Shown here in pieces: positions 1 to 5,148 of a DNA stretch of 7,986 nucleotides. The notes below the pieces were generated by a model that was not told the DNA's origin, did no database searches, and was given only the letters and a program-made list of their open reading frames with translations. This DNA comes from Clostridia bacterium (lineage in GTDB: Bacteria; Bacillota; Clostridia; Oscillospirales; CAG-272). The number at the start of each line of letters is the position of its first letter. The stretch's first letter is position 1. Where the stretch lies: positions 1 through 7,986 of the forward strand of contig JAKSPV010000065.1 of the NCBI GenBank assembly GCA_024404475.1, given 5' to 3'. Position numbers and translations under genes: made by a program.

Positions 1-378
1 ATAACCGATCGTCAGTTTCTTGCCGGTGCGCTTTGCAGCATCCAGCATCTTCTTTGCCTCGACGGAGTTGATCGCCATCGGCTTCTCGCAGATGACGTGC
101 TTCCCTGCCTCGAGGGCATCGACCGTGATAAAACTGTGGGAACGGTTCGGCGTGCAGACGTGCACGGCTTCGATCGAAGGATCGGCAAGAAGTTCCTTGT
201 AGTCCGTGTAAACCTTTGCGTCCGGCGTGCCGTACTGCACCTTTGCTTTTTCAGCGCGTTCCGGGATGATGTCGCAGAAAGCGACCATGTCGACCGTGCC
301 GAGCGCCTTGACGCTGGGCATGTGCTTTCCGTTGGCGATGCCGCCGCAGCCGATGATACCGACTCTGATATTAGCCAT
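1..378 (-). CDS. Gfo/Idh/MocA-family NAD(P)-dependent oxidoreductase, N-terminal part (runs off left edge)
   Basis: The first 126 residues of a cytoplasmic sugar/inositol-type dehydrogenase are present; the rest lies beyond base 1. The N-terminus is a Rossmann fold with the dinucleotide-binding glycine motif GIIGCGGIA at residues 8-15, an acidic residue after strand 2 (CDIIPE, 35-40), the HVCTPN segment (73-78) and the family signature CEKPMA (97-102), whose Lys99 is normally catalytic. Family members oxidise or reduce hydroxyl groups of sugars, inositols or sugar acids with NAD(P); the C-terminal domain that sets substrate choice is missing, so no substrate can be named. The ATG at 376-378 is chosen because AGGAG (386-390) lies 7 nt upstream of it and the Rossmann strand starts right after. 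A sigma-A-type promoter lies upstream and radC diverges from it. Family call is secure, specific function unknown. Confidence 0.93.
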   Translation of the reverse strand, partial: MANIRVGIIGCGGIANGKHMPSVKALGTVDMVAFCDIIPERAEKAKVQYGTPDAKVYTDYKELLADPSIEAVHVCTPNRSHSFITVDALEAGKHVICEKPMAINSVEAKKMLDAAKRTGKKLTIGY

Positions 379-428
379 GATTTTTCTCCTTTTTGAAGGG
401 ACTTGCTTTGCCCCTTTTCCTTATTATC

Positions 429-457
429 ATGATACCCTTTTTCCCCGTTTTTTGCAA
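429..457 (-). promoter_or_regulatory. Sigma-A-type promoter for the Gfo/Idh/MocA gene
   Basis: On the minus strand, a -35 box TTGCAA (452-457) and a -10 box TATCAT (429-434) are separated by exactly 17 bp. The predicted start near base 422 gives a leader of about 45 nt before the ATG at 378. The -10 matches consensus 5/6 and the -35 matches 4/6. No equally good promoter is seen for the divergent radC gene, although the same TTGCAA is its own reverse complement. Confidence 0.6.
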
Positions 458-522
458 TAGATATTCTCAAAAAAACAGTAAAAATGTAATTTTTTACGTC
501 ACCGGAAAGGACGCTTGCCGTT

Positions 523-1188
523 ATGGAACAAAAGAAGCCGCACGAAGGTCACAGAGCGCGTCTGCGCTGCCGTTTCGAGACAGAGGGACTCGATGAATTC
601 GAGCCGCACAACGTTCTGGAACTTTTACTGTTTTACGCGATCCCGCGGCGCGACACGAATGAGATCGCGCACCGGCTGCTCGACCGTTTCGGCTCCCTCG
701 GCGGTGTTTTCAGCGCCGACGTGAAGGAACTGCAAAAGGTAGAGGGCGTCGGGCGTGCCACGGCGAATTTTCTGCGGCTCGTGCCTGCCGTCGCGCGGGA
801 AGCAATGCTGGAAGAGCTCGGTGCAAAACCGGTGACGGCGGATACGGCAGGTTCCTATTTCTTCTGGTACTTACGCGGGGCGCCGAAGAGTTCGACGGCG
901 TACCTCCTCATCGGAAAAGACGGCATGATCGCCGGGCGCGGTATTCTGACCGAGGGGAAGCGGCTTCGTCGGCCCGTCACCGCAACGCTTGTCGAAGAGG
1001 CGGAGGCCGCCGGCTGCTCTGCCGTGATGCTGGCGCACAACCATGCGGACGGGCGGCTCGAGCCGTCAGTGGATGACCTTGATGCAACGGAGAAGATCCG
1101 GTTCACGCTCTCGGAGCACGGGATCGGGCTTCTGGCGCACTACATCGTCACGAGCGAGACGGCACGGGAGTTTATGACCGGAAATTAA
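523..1188 (+). CDS. radC: RadC-family (UPF0758) JAB/MPN-domain protein, divergent, lacking the usual catalytic Glu
   Basis: A 221-aa protein of normal RadC length. The N-terminal half carries a helix-hairpin-helix-like region (about 44-92, with the VEGVGRATANFL turn at 73-84). The C-terminal half is a JAB1/MPN metal-binding domain with HNHADGRLEPSVDD: His172, His174, Ser182 and Asp185 fit the HxH-x7-SxxD part of the JAMM motif. RadC proteins occur in most bacteria; the old DNA-repair link is not well supported and their biochemical role is unsettled. Two things are odd. The Glu that normally opens the domain (ExFxxLFLD) is absent, the aligned segment being PKSSTAYLLI (121-130), and the usual NHPSG is NHADG. 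The start at 523 has AAAGGA (506-511) upstream, an 11-nt, rather long spacing. The gene is alone between a divergent promoter region and a bidirectional terminator. Confidence 0.88.
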   Translation: MEQKKPHEGHRARLRCRFETEGLDEFEPHNVLELLLFYAIPRRDTNEIAHRLLDRFGSLGGVFSADVKELQKVEGVGRATANFLRLVPAVAREAMLEELGAKPVTADTAGSYFFWYLRGAPKSSTAYLLIGKDGMIAGRGILTEGKRLRRPVTATLVEEAEAAGCSAVMLAHNHADGRLEPSVDDLDATEKIRFTLSEHGIGLLAHYIVTSETAREFMTGN

Positions 1189-1190
1189 CA

Positions 1191-1222
1191 AAAAAACGGA
1201 CAGCTCTCGCTGTCCGTTTTTT
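1191..1222. terminator. Bidirectional intrinsic terminator between convergent radC and zinc-ribbon genes
   Basis: A 14-bp perfect inverted repeat (arms 1191-1204 and 1209-1222, loop TCTC) has ACGGACAGC as its GC-rich core, with six A on the left flank and six T on the right. It therefore gives a stem followed by a U-run on either strand. It begins 2 nt after the radC stop codon and lies about 80 nt past the stop of the convergent minus-strand zinc-ribbon gene, so it can serve both. Confidence 0.92.
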
Positions 1223-1302
1223 CTCTCATTTTATCAATTTCCGGCGCGAACGCCGTTCAACTCCATGAGATCTTGTGTGACCACTGCCCGCGGCTTACAG
1301 AA

Positions 1303-1581
1303 TTACTGCTGTGCCTTCATTGCGGCGAAGCACTCGCTGCAATATACCGGTCTGTCACTGTTGGGCTGGAAAGGAACTTTTGCTTCCTTACCACAGTTAG
1401 CGCAAACAGTCGTGAACATCTCACGCTGGGTCTTGCTGGCGTTCTTGCGCGCGTCACGGCACGCCTTGCATCTCTGGGGCTCATTCTGGAAGCCCTTCTC
1501 TGCGTAGAACTCCTGCTCGCCGGCTGTGAAGACAAATTCTGCTCCACAATCCTTGCACTTCAAAGTCTTGTCCTGGTACAT
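1303..1581 (-). CDS. Small double zinc-ribbon protein (zf-trcl plus CxxC-x17-CxxC type)
   Basis: A 92-aa cytoplasmic protein with four CxxC knuckles: Cys9/Cys12, Cys38/Cys41, Cys60/Cys63 and Cys81/Cys84, enough for two zinc sites. Residues 1-45 (LKCKDCGAEFVF ... RCKACRDAR) match the 'probable zinc-ribbon' domain seen in many Firmicutes. Residues 60-84 (CANCGKEAKVPF ... CSEC) have exactly 17 residues between the two CxxC pairs, the hallmark of the CxxC-x17-CxxC domain. Function is unknown; binding of nucleic acid or a protein partner is a guess from fold only. The ATG at 1581 follows GAGG/AGGG (1585-1594). The gene lies 128 bp downstream of a sigma factor gene on the same strand, with a foldable leader in between, and ends before the shared terminator. 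Confidence 0.85.
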   Translation of the reverse strand: MYQDKTLKCKDCGAEFVFTAGEQEFYAEKGFQNEPQRCKACRDARKNASKTQREMFTTVCANCGKEAKVPFQPNSDRPVYCSECFAAMKAQQ

Positions 1582-1617
1582 TTCCCTACCTCACTTAAAG
1601 ATGGTAAAATAATTTTT

Positions 1618-1678
1618 GCCCTCGACGGACTCACACCGTCACCTTTGGTAAACAACGCTCTGTTTAAGCTATGCGGGC
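1618..1678 (-). other. Candidate structured RNA, tRNA-like, in the leader of the zinc-ribbon gene
   Basis: Read on the minus strand, this 61-nt segment can fold into a small cloverleaf. A closing helix GCCC (1675-1678)/GGGC (1618-1621) encloses an arm GCTT (1666-1669)/GAGC (1657-1660) resembling a D-arm, a short hairpin ACC-AAA-GGT (1641-1649), and an arm GACGG (1636-1640)/CCGTC (1624-1628) with a 7-nt loop TGTGAGT, close to a T-arm's TTCGAGT. There is no workable 5-bp anticodon stem, the D-loop is too short and the acceptor helix is only 4 bp, so it is not a working tRNA. It could be a decayed tRNA gene, a tRNA mimic or a cis-regulatory leader. It matches no riboswitch class that I recognise. 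Confidence 0.35.
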
Positions 1679-1679
1679 T

Positions 1680-1707
1680 TATCTATCAAAATGCTTGCGC
1701 ACTTCAA
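1680..1707 (-). promoter_or_regulatory. Weak possible promoter for the zinc-ribbon gene
   Basis: On the minus strand, TTGAAG (1702-1707) and TAGATA (1680-1685) are 16 bp apart just past the sigma gene stop. The -35 matches 4/6 and the -10 only 3/6. If used, transcription would start at the very beginning of the foldable tRNA-like segment. Readthrough from the sigma factor gene is the alternative, since no convincing terminator separates the two genes. Confidence 0.22.
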
Positions 1708-1709
1708 TA

Positions 1710-2294
1710 TCAGTTAGAATCTCTCAGCAATCCTTTTAGCTTTGCCTTGATCCTGCAGACGGCATTGTTTACGGATTTGACGGGGCGACCTACTTGTTCC
1801 GCGATCTCGCGGGGAGAACGGCCGGCTATATATTGCTCAAAGATAGTCAGTTCATAAGGGGAGAGGACGCCCGAGGCGCGCTCAACAAGCGAGCGGTGCG
1901 TTTCCCGGGAGACCAGACGGGAAAGCGGATCGCGATCCGCCGTCTTTTCCGCCGCAGCGGCAAGACGTTCCCTGTCGCCCATCTTCCGGACACGCGACGC
2001 GCGGCGGAGAAGTGACACCATGGCGTTCCGGACGCAAACCTTGGCGAATAGCCCGAAACTGACGTCCGTTTGCTCCCGATCGAACGAGAGCGCCGCCCGG
2101 TACAGCGCAAGTCCCGCTTCCTGACGGAAGTCATCGACGGAAACGAGCCCCTGCTCCGCGTCTGCCTTGGCGGCGTAGCGGACAGCCATGCTCTCCGTCA
2201 GGGGACGATACTGCTCGGACAGAGCGGAAAACGCGGCTTCATCGCCGCGCCGCACTTCATCAAGAAGCGCCGAAAGCGCACTGTTATCGGGCAT
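1710..2294 (-). CDS. Sigma-70 family RNA polymerase sigma factor, SigH-like
   Basis: A 194-aa protein with sigma-70 region 2 at about 27-98 (YRPLTESMAVRY, then VDDFRQEAGLALYRAALSFD at 53-72 and FGLFAKVCVRNAMVSLLRR at 80-98, covering core binding and -10 recognition). Region 4 is at about 140-190, with the helix-turn-helix LSPYELTIFEQYIAGRSPRE onward to VNNAVCRIKAKL. Region 1.1 and a full region 3 are missing, so it is an alternative factor. The DDFRQEA...LYRAALSFD block resembles the SigH branch of Clostridia rather than a typical ECF factor. No anti-sigma gene is adjacent and no membrane segment is present. The ATG at 2294 has an AGGTAGG-like site 5 nt upstream. A perfect vegetative promoter lies 37 bp upstream; the zinc-ribbon gene follows. 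Its regulon is not deducible; sporulation or competence roles are possible. Confidence 0.88.
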   Translation of the reverse strand: MPDNSALSALLDEVRRGDEAAFSALSEQYRPLTESMAVRYAAKADAEQGLVSVDDFRQEAGLALYRAALSFDREQTDVSFGLFAKVCVRNAMVSLLRRASRVRKMGDRERLAAAAEKTADRDPLSRLVSRETHRSLVERASGVLSPYELTIFEQYIAGRSPREIAEQVGRPVKSVNNAVCRIKAKLKGLLRDSN

Positions 2295-2330
2295 CGCGCC
2301 TACCTACTTTTCTGGAGGATAACCAAAGTC

Positions 2331-2359
2331 ATTATATCGACCGCATTCTTTTTTGTCAA
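2331..2359 (-). promoter_or_regulatory. Perfect consensus promoter for the sigma factor gene, with A/T-rich UP-like tract
   Basis: The minus strand carries TTGACA (2354-2359) and TATAAT (2331-2336), both 6/6, with a 17-bp spacer. The predicted start near 2324 gives a leader of about 30 nt. Immediately upstream, 2360-2410 is almost pure A/T with phased A and T runs, as in UP elements. The sequence implies strong constitutive transcription by the housekeeping holoenzyme. Confidence 0.88.
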
Positions 2360-2434
2360 TAGATTATTCAAAAATTTTTCCAAAAAAGCAAAAAAATTAT
2401 GAATTTTTACGACTTTTTTGGTGTTTTTTTGGTC

Positions 2435-2452
2435 AAAACGCAGAAAATGCGT
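2435..2452 (-). terminator. Weak possible terminator after the acyl-CoA synthetase gene
   Basis: On the minus strand, ACGCA (2448-2452), loop TTTTC and TGCGT (2438-2442) are followed by a short T run, about 30 nt past the synthetase stop. The stem is only 5 bp, so it would be weak. No stronger hairpin is seen in the 188-bp gap up to the sigma factor gene, and transcription may run on into the sigma promoter region. Confidence 0.3.
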
Positions 2453-2482
2453 GAACGGAAGGTGAAAACGGAGCCTAAATAT

Positions 2483-4165
2483 TCACTTTTCGGAATCCGC
2501 GCGGCGGATCTCGGCGCGGCGGATCTTGCCGGAGACAGTCTTCGGCAGCTCGCTGACAAACTCGAGGATGCGCGGATACTTATACGGTGCGGTGTTCTTT
2601 TTGACGTGATTCTGCAGTTCCTTCCGGAGCTCGTCGGACGGCTCCCAGCCGCGCGCGAGGACAACGGTCGCCTTGACGACCTGCCCGCGGATCGGATCGG
2701 GAGCGGCGGTGACGGCACATTCGAGGACGGACGGATGCGTCATAAGGACGCTTTCGACCTCGAACGGGCCGATGCGGTAGCCGGAGCATTTGATGACGTC
2801 ATCGGAGCGGCCCTCAAACCAGATGTATCCGTCGGAATCGCGCCATGCGGTGTCGCCCGTGTCGTAGAAGCCCTGCCGCCACGCCTTCGTCATCGCGGCG
2901 GAGTCGTCCTTATATTCGACGAAGAGCCCTGTCGGGTGATCTGCCTCGGCGTTCATGACGACAATCGAGCCGACGACACCGTCTTCGCAGCGGACACCGT
3001 CCGGATCGACGATCTGGATATCGTAAAGCGGCGCGGGCTTGCCGGTGGAGCCGACTTTGATCGGATCCCAGCCGTAGTTGGCGATGAGCACGGTGCCCTC
3101 GGTCTGCCCGAAGCCCTCGTAAATCTCGAGGCCGGTCTGCTCTTTGAAGCGGTTATAGACCTCGGGGTTGAGCGCTTCGCCGGCGGTGCAGCAATGGCGG
3201 ATCGTCGAGAAATCGCAGTCCGTAAGGTCTTCCTTGATGAGGAAACGGTAGATCGTCGGCGGCGCGCAGAACGTCGTGAGGTGCAGCGTATTGATCGCGC
3301 GTTTGAGCTGCTCCGGGTGGAAGCGGCCGGTATCGAACGCGACGATCGCGGTGCCGGAGATCCACTGGCCGAAGATCTTGCCCCAGGCGAATTTCGCCCA
3401 GCCGGAATCGGAATAGGTCAGGTGGATGCCGTCGTCCTCGACGTGCTGCCAGTATTTCGCGGTCGTGATATGACCGAGCGGGTACGTATAGTTATGGGCG
3501 ATCATCTTCGGCATACCGGTCGTACCGGAGGAGAAGTAGATCATCATGATATCGCCGTTGTGCGCGGCCTCGTCGCCCGTCGGGCGCACGAAAACGGTCG
3601 GCATTTTATCCGCCTCGGCACGGTAATCGATGAACTCGCCGGCGTACTTCTCTGCCGTGCCGTCACCGACGACGAAAACGCCCTCGACGGTCTTGCACTC
3701 GGCTCTCGCACCGCGGACGGCGGCGATGATGTTGTCATCGTCAGCGACGGCGAGATATTTGACTTTCGCAGAGTCACAGCGATAGACAATATCGTGCGGA
3801 GTCAGCTGGAACGTGGCGGGAATGACGGTCGCGCCGAGCTTCGTCAGCGCCACGATCGTGATCCACGCCTCGGGCCTCTCGAGCATCATCATGAGCACGA
3901 CATCGCCTTTCCGGACGCCTCGGCGGCGGAACATCTCCGCGACCTGGTTCGAGCGGCGGCTGATATCAAGGAAGGTATACTTCGTCACAGTATCGTCCGC
4001 GGCGTAATGGATCAGCGCGGTCTTCTCCGGTGCCTCGGCGGCGTAGACGTCTACGACGTCATAGCCGAAGTTGAAATCCACCGGCACGTTGAGGCGGTAG
4101 TTCTGTTTGAAATCCTCGTAACTCGAAAACGAGGTACGGGGCAAAAAGCGGGATAAAAGATTCAT
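2483..4165 (-). CDS. AMP-forming acyl-CoA synthetase (medium/branched-chain acid type, ACSM/MbcS-like)
   Basis: A 560-aa full-length member of the ANL adenylating superfamily. It makes an acyl-CoA from a free carboxylic acid, CoA and ATP through an acyl-AMP. Visible motifs in order: the P-loop YFSSGTTGMPK (210-220), the AMP-binding YEGFGQTEG (349-357), YDTGD (434-438), the hinge and CoA region GRSDDVIKCSGYRIGPFEVE (452-471), and the C-terminal PKTVSGKIRR with the adenylation lysine Lys547. There is no signal peptide or membrane segment. Overall shape fits the ACSM-like group, whose known members activate medium- or branched-chain acids, not the longer acetyl-CoA synthetases (about 650 aa). 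The exact acid cannot be read from sequence. It begins 18 bp after the XRE-cupin stop with an AGGTG site upstream, so the two form an operon under a T-box. A branched acid such as isobutyrate is my inference from that context. Confidence 0.92.
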   Translation of the reverse strand: MNLLSRFLPRTSFSSYEDFKQNYRLNVPVDFNFGYDVVDVYAAEAPEKTALIHYAADDTVTKYTFLDISRRSNQVAEMFRRRGVRKGDVVLMMMLERPEAWITIVALTKLGATVIPATFQLTPHDIVYRCDSAKVKYLAVADDDNIIAAVRGARAECKTVEGVFVVGDGTAEKYAGEFIDYRAEADKMPTVFVRPTGDEAAHNGDIMMIYFSSGTTGMPKMIAHNYTYPLGHITTAKYWQHVEDDGIHLTYSDSGWAKFAWGKIFGQWISGTAIVAFDTGRFHPEQLKRAINTLHLTTFCAPPTIYRFLIKEDLTDCDFSTIRHCCTAGEALNPEVYNRFKEQTGLEIYEGFGQTEGTVLIANYGWDPIKVGSTGKPAPLYDIQIVDPDGVRCEDGVVGSIVVMNAEADHPTGLFVEYKDDSAAMTKAWRQGFYDTGDTAWRDSDGYIWFEGRSDDVIKCSGYRIGPFEVESVLMTHPSVLECAVTAAPDPIRGQVVKATVVLARGWEPSDELRKELQNHVKKNTAPYKYPRILEFVSELPKTVSGKIRRAEIRRADSEK

Positions 4166-4183
4166 CTTCGGGCACCTGGTTTC

Positions 4184-4765
4184 TCAGCTTTTGGACTTAT
4201 CTTTGGCCGCGGCCATCCGTTCGTTGATAACCGTCAGGAATTTGGCGGGGCCGCCCACGGCACGCTGGCCGTGCGGGAGCGCAGGGTTGAAATAGATGCT
4301 GTCGCCGGGATGCAGGACAAACGCGTTCTTACCGACGGTGACTTCGACGTCGCCTTCAAGCGCGTAGTTGAATTCCTGTCCCTCGTGCGAGACGAGGTCG
4401 GCCTTCTCTTCGGGAGAGGAGAGCTCGACGATCATCGGCTCCATTTCGCGGCCGATGAAATTATAGGCAAGGGAGTAGATGCAGTAGCCGGCGTAGCGGT
4501 CGACTCTCACGCCTTTACCGCCGCGGATCACGGAATAATCGACCATGCGCGGGGTGTCGCCCATCAGGATGACGGTCGGATCGACGGAAAGCGCGTGCGC
4601 GATGAGGTACAGTTTCCCAATCGGGATATCGGTCTCGGCGTTCTCGTAGCGCAGGTACGTCTCGACGGACACGCCGATCTCGGCGGCGACCGTCTCCGGC
4701 GTCAGTTCAAGGATGTCGCGAAGCTCGCGGATGCGGTCGGCGATCTGTTTGATTTCCGGTACCAT
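4184..4765 (-). CDS. XRE-family transcriptional regulator with C-terminal cupin domain
   Basis: A 193-aa DNA-binding regulator. Residues 7-61 form an XRE/Cro helix-turn-helix (IRELRDILELTPETVAAEIG, then VSVETYLRYENAETDIPIGKL). Residues about 90-183 form a cupin barrel with SHEGQEFNYALEG (126-138; His127, Glu131) and LHPGDSIYFNPALPHG (151-166; His165), candidate metal or ligand positions. In such proteins the cupin senses a small molecule and tunes DNA binding. The open frame extends further upstream, but the start is placed at 4765: AAGGGG (4773-4778) sits 7 nt ahead, the HTH begins there, and the upstream frame runs through the T-box terminator. It is first gene of an operon with an acyl-CoA synthetase, so an organic acid or its CoA ester is a plausible effector (inference). 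Expression depends on the T-box leader. Confidence 0.92.
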   Translation of the reverse strand: MVPEIKQIADRIRELRDILELTPETVAAEIGVSVETYLRYENAETDIPIGKLYLIAHALSVDPTVILMGDTPRMVDYSVIRGGKGVRVDRYAGYCIYSLAYNFIGREMEPMIVELSSPEEKADLVSHEGQEFNYALEGDVEVTVGKNAFVLHPGDSIYFNPALPHGQRAVGGPAKFLTVINERMAAAKDKSKS

Positions 4766-4791
4766 ATGATTACCCCTTTTCCTTTCAAAAT

Positions 4792-4823
4792 AAAAAGCGT
4801 CCCGACAGAAGCTGTCAGGACGC
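4792..4823 (-). terminator. Intrinsic terminator of the T-box leader
   Basis: On the minus strand, a 12-bp stem with one G-U pair (arms 4812-4823 and 4797-4808, loop CTT) is followed by five T (4792-4796). Its 5' arm GCGTCC overlaps the bases that would pair with the T-box sequence in the antiterminator, giving the expected either/or switch. It ends 26 nt upstream of the XRE-cupin start codon. Confidence 0.93.
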
Positions 4824-5052
4824 GTCAGCGCGGTACCACCCGATTTTGCCCCGTGGGGCACTCTCTGAGACGGACAAGGATCCGTCCCTCCGTTAACGCC
4901 GGAGACGCGGCAGAGTCTACGCAGGGCGATGCCCCTTCGGTCTGCAGCTCATGGACTACTTCGCCGGGGACTCGCCGCGCCTTCTCAGCTGCCGGCGCTC
5001 TCTGCGGGACGGGTTTCCCGGGTACTTCTTCCAATCACAGCTTTTCTCTATT
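4792..5052 (-). promoter_or_regulatory. T-box riboswitch leader, specifier probably GUA (valine)
   Basis: This fills most of the 383-bp gap between genes. Read on the minus strand, Stem I starts with AGCT (5039-5042)/AGCT (4946-4949), then a kink-turn-like GTGAT/TGA and TGGA (5030-5033)/TCCA (4952-4955). The loop-E element AGTA (5023-5026) faces CGAA (4960-4963), closed by CCGGG (5017-5021)/CCCGG (4964-4968). The distal part has AGAGAG and a GCTG-containing loop on GCGCC/GGCGC. Directly after CGAA, bases 4959-4957 read GUA followed by a purine, the expected specifier position: valine. A stem-III-like hairpin GCCC/GGGC (near 4850-4860) precedes the canonical T-box GGGTGGTACCGCG (4829-4841). 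Its bulge UGGU would pair with tRNA 3' end ACCA, so discriminator A, as in tRNA-Val. Antiterminator and terminator are mutually exclusive. Uncharged tRNA should permit readthrough into the XRE-cupin and synthetase genes. T-box identity is near certain; valine is probable. Confidence 0.93.
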
Positions 5053-5058
5053 GCCAAC

Positions 5059-5087
5059 ATTATAACGGCTGCTTTTCGGCTTGTCAA
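5059..5087 (-). promoter_or_regulatory. Perfect consensus promoter of the T-box operon
   Basis: The minus strand shows TTGACA (5082-5087) and TATAAT (5059-5064) with a 17-bp spacer, all consensus. Predicted start is near 5052, about 10 nt before the base of T-box Stem I. Strong constitutive initiation with control left to the riboswitch is the usual T-box arrangement. The uxaC terminator lies only 13 bp upstream of the -35. Confidence 0.9.
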
Positions 5088-5099
5088 GCGTTTTTTCGC

Positions 5100-5131
5100 A
5101 AAAAAGCCGCAAAACCATGCGGTTTTGCGGC
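5100..5131 (-). terminator. Intrinsic terminator of uxaC
   Basis: On the minus strand, GCCGCAAAACC (5121-5131), loop GCAT and GGTTTTGCGGC (5106-5116) form an 11-bp perfect stem followed by six T (5100-5105). It begins 18 nt after the uxaC stop codon and insulates uxaC from the T-box operon promoter. Confidence 0.93.
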
Positions 5132-5148
5132 CAGGGTACACTTTTAAC

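Noticed and set aside
478..497. AT-rich hairpin GTAAAAA/TTTTTAC ahead of radC as a riboswitch or terminator
   Set aside because: It is a 7-bp A/T-only stem, not followed by a U-run, with no conserved aptamer sequence; such pairing is common by chance in AT-rich gaps.
1618..1678. A functional tRNA gene on the minus strand
   Set aside because: There is no 5-bp anticodon stem, the D-loop lacks the GG pair, the acceptor helix has only 4 bp, and there is no CCA. It is kept only as a tRNA-like candidate element.
2399..4156. A 585-codon open frame on the plus strand
   Set aside because: It lies antisense to the clearly motif-bearing acyl-CoA synthetase gene. Its product is rich in Arg, Asp, Val and Gly with no family motif, typical of a GC-rich shadow frame. 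It also starts inside an AT-rich promoter-flanking tract without a ribosome binding site.
4766..4861. A 32-residue N-terminal extension of the XRE-cupin protein
   Set aside because: The extension would be encoded by the T-box terminator and T-box sequence. The ATG at 4765 has its own ribosome binding site and begins at the expected HTH position.
4956..4961. Serine (AGU) as the T-box specifier instead of valine (GUA)
   Set aside because: It would shift the codon into the conserved CGAA and require discriminator G, while the T-box bulge UGGU fits discriminator A.
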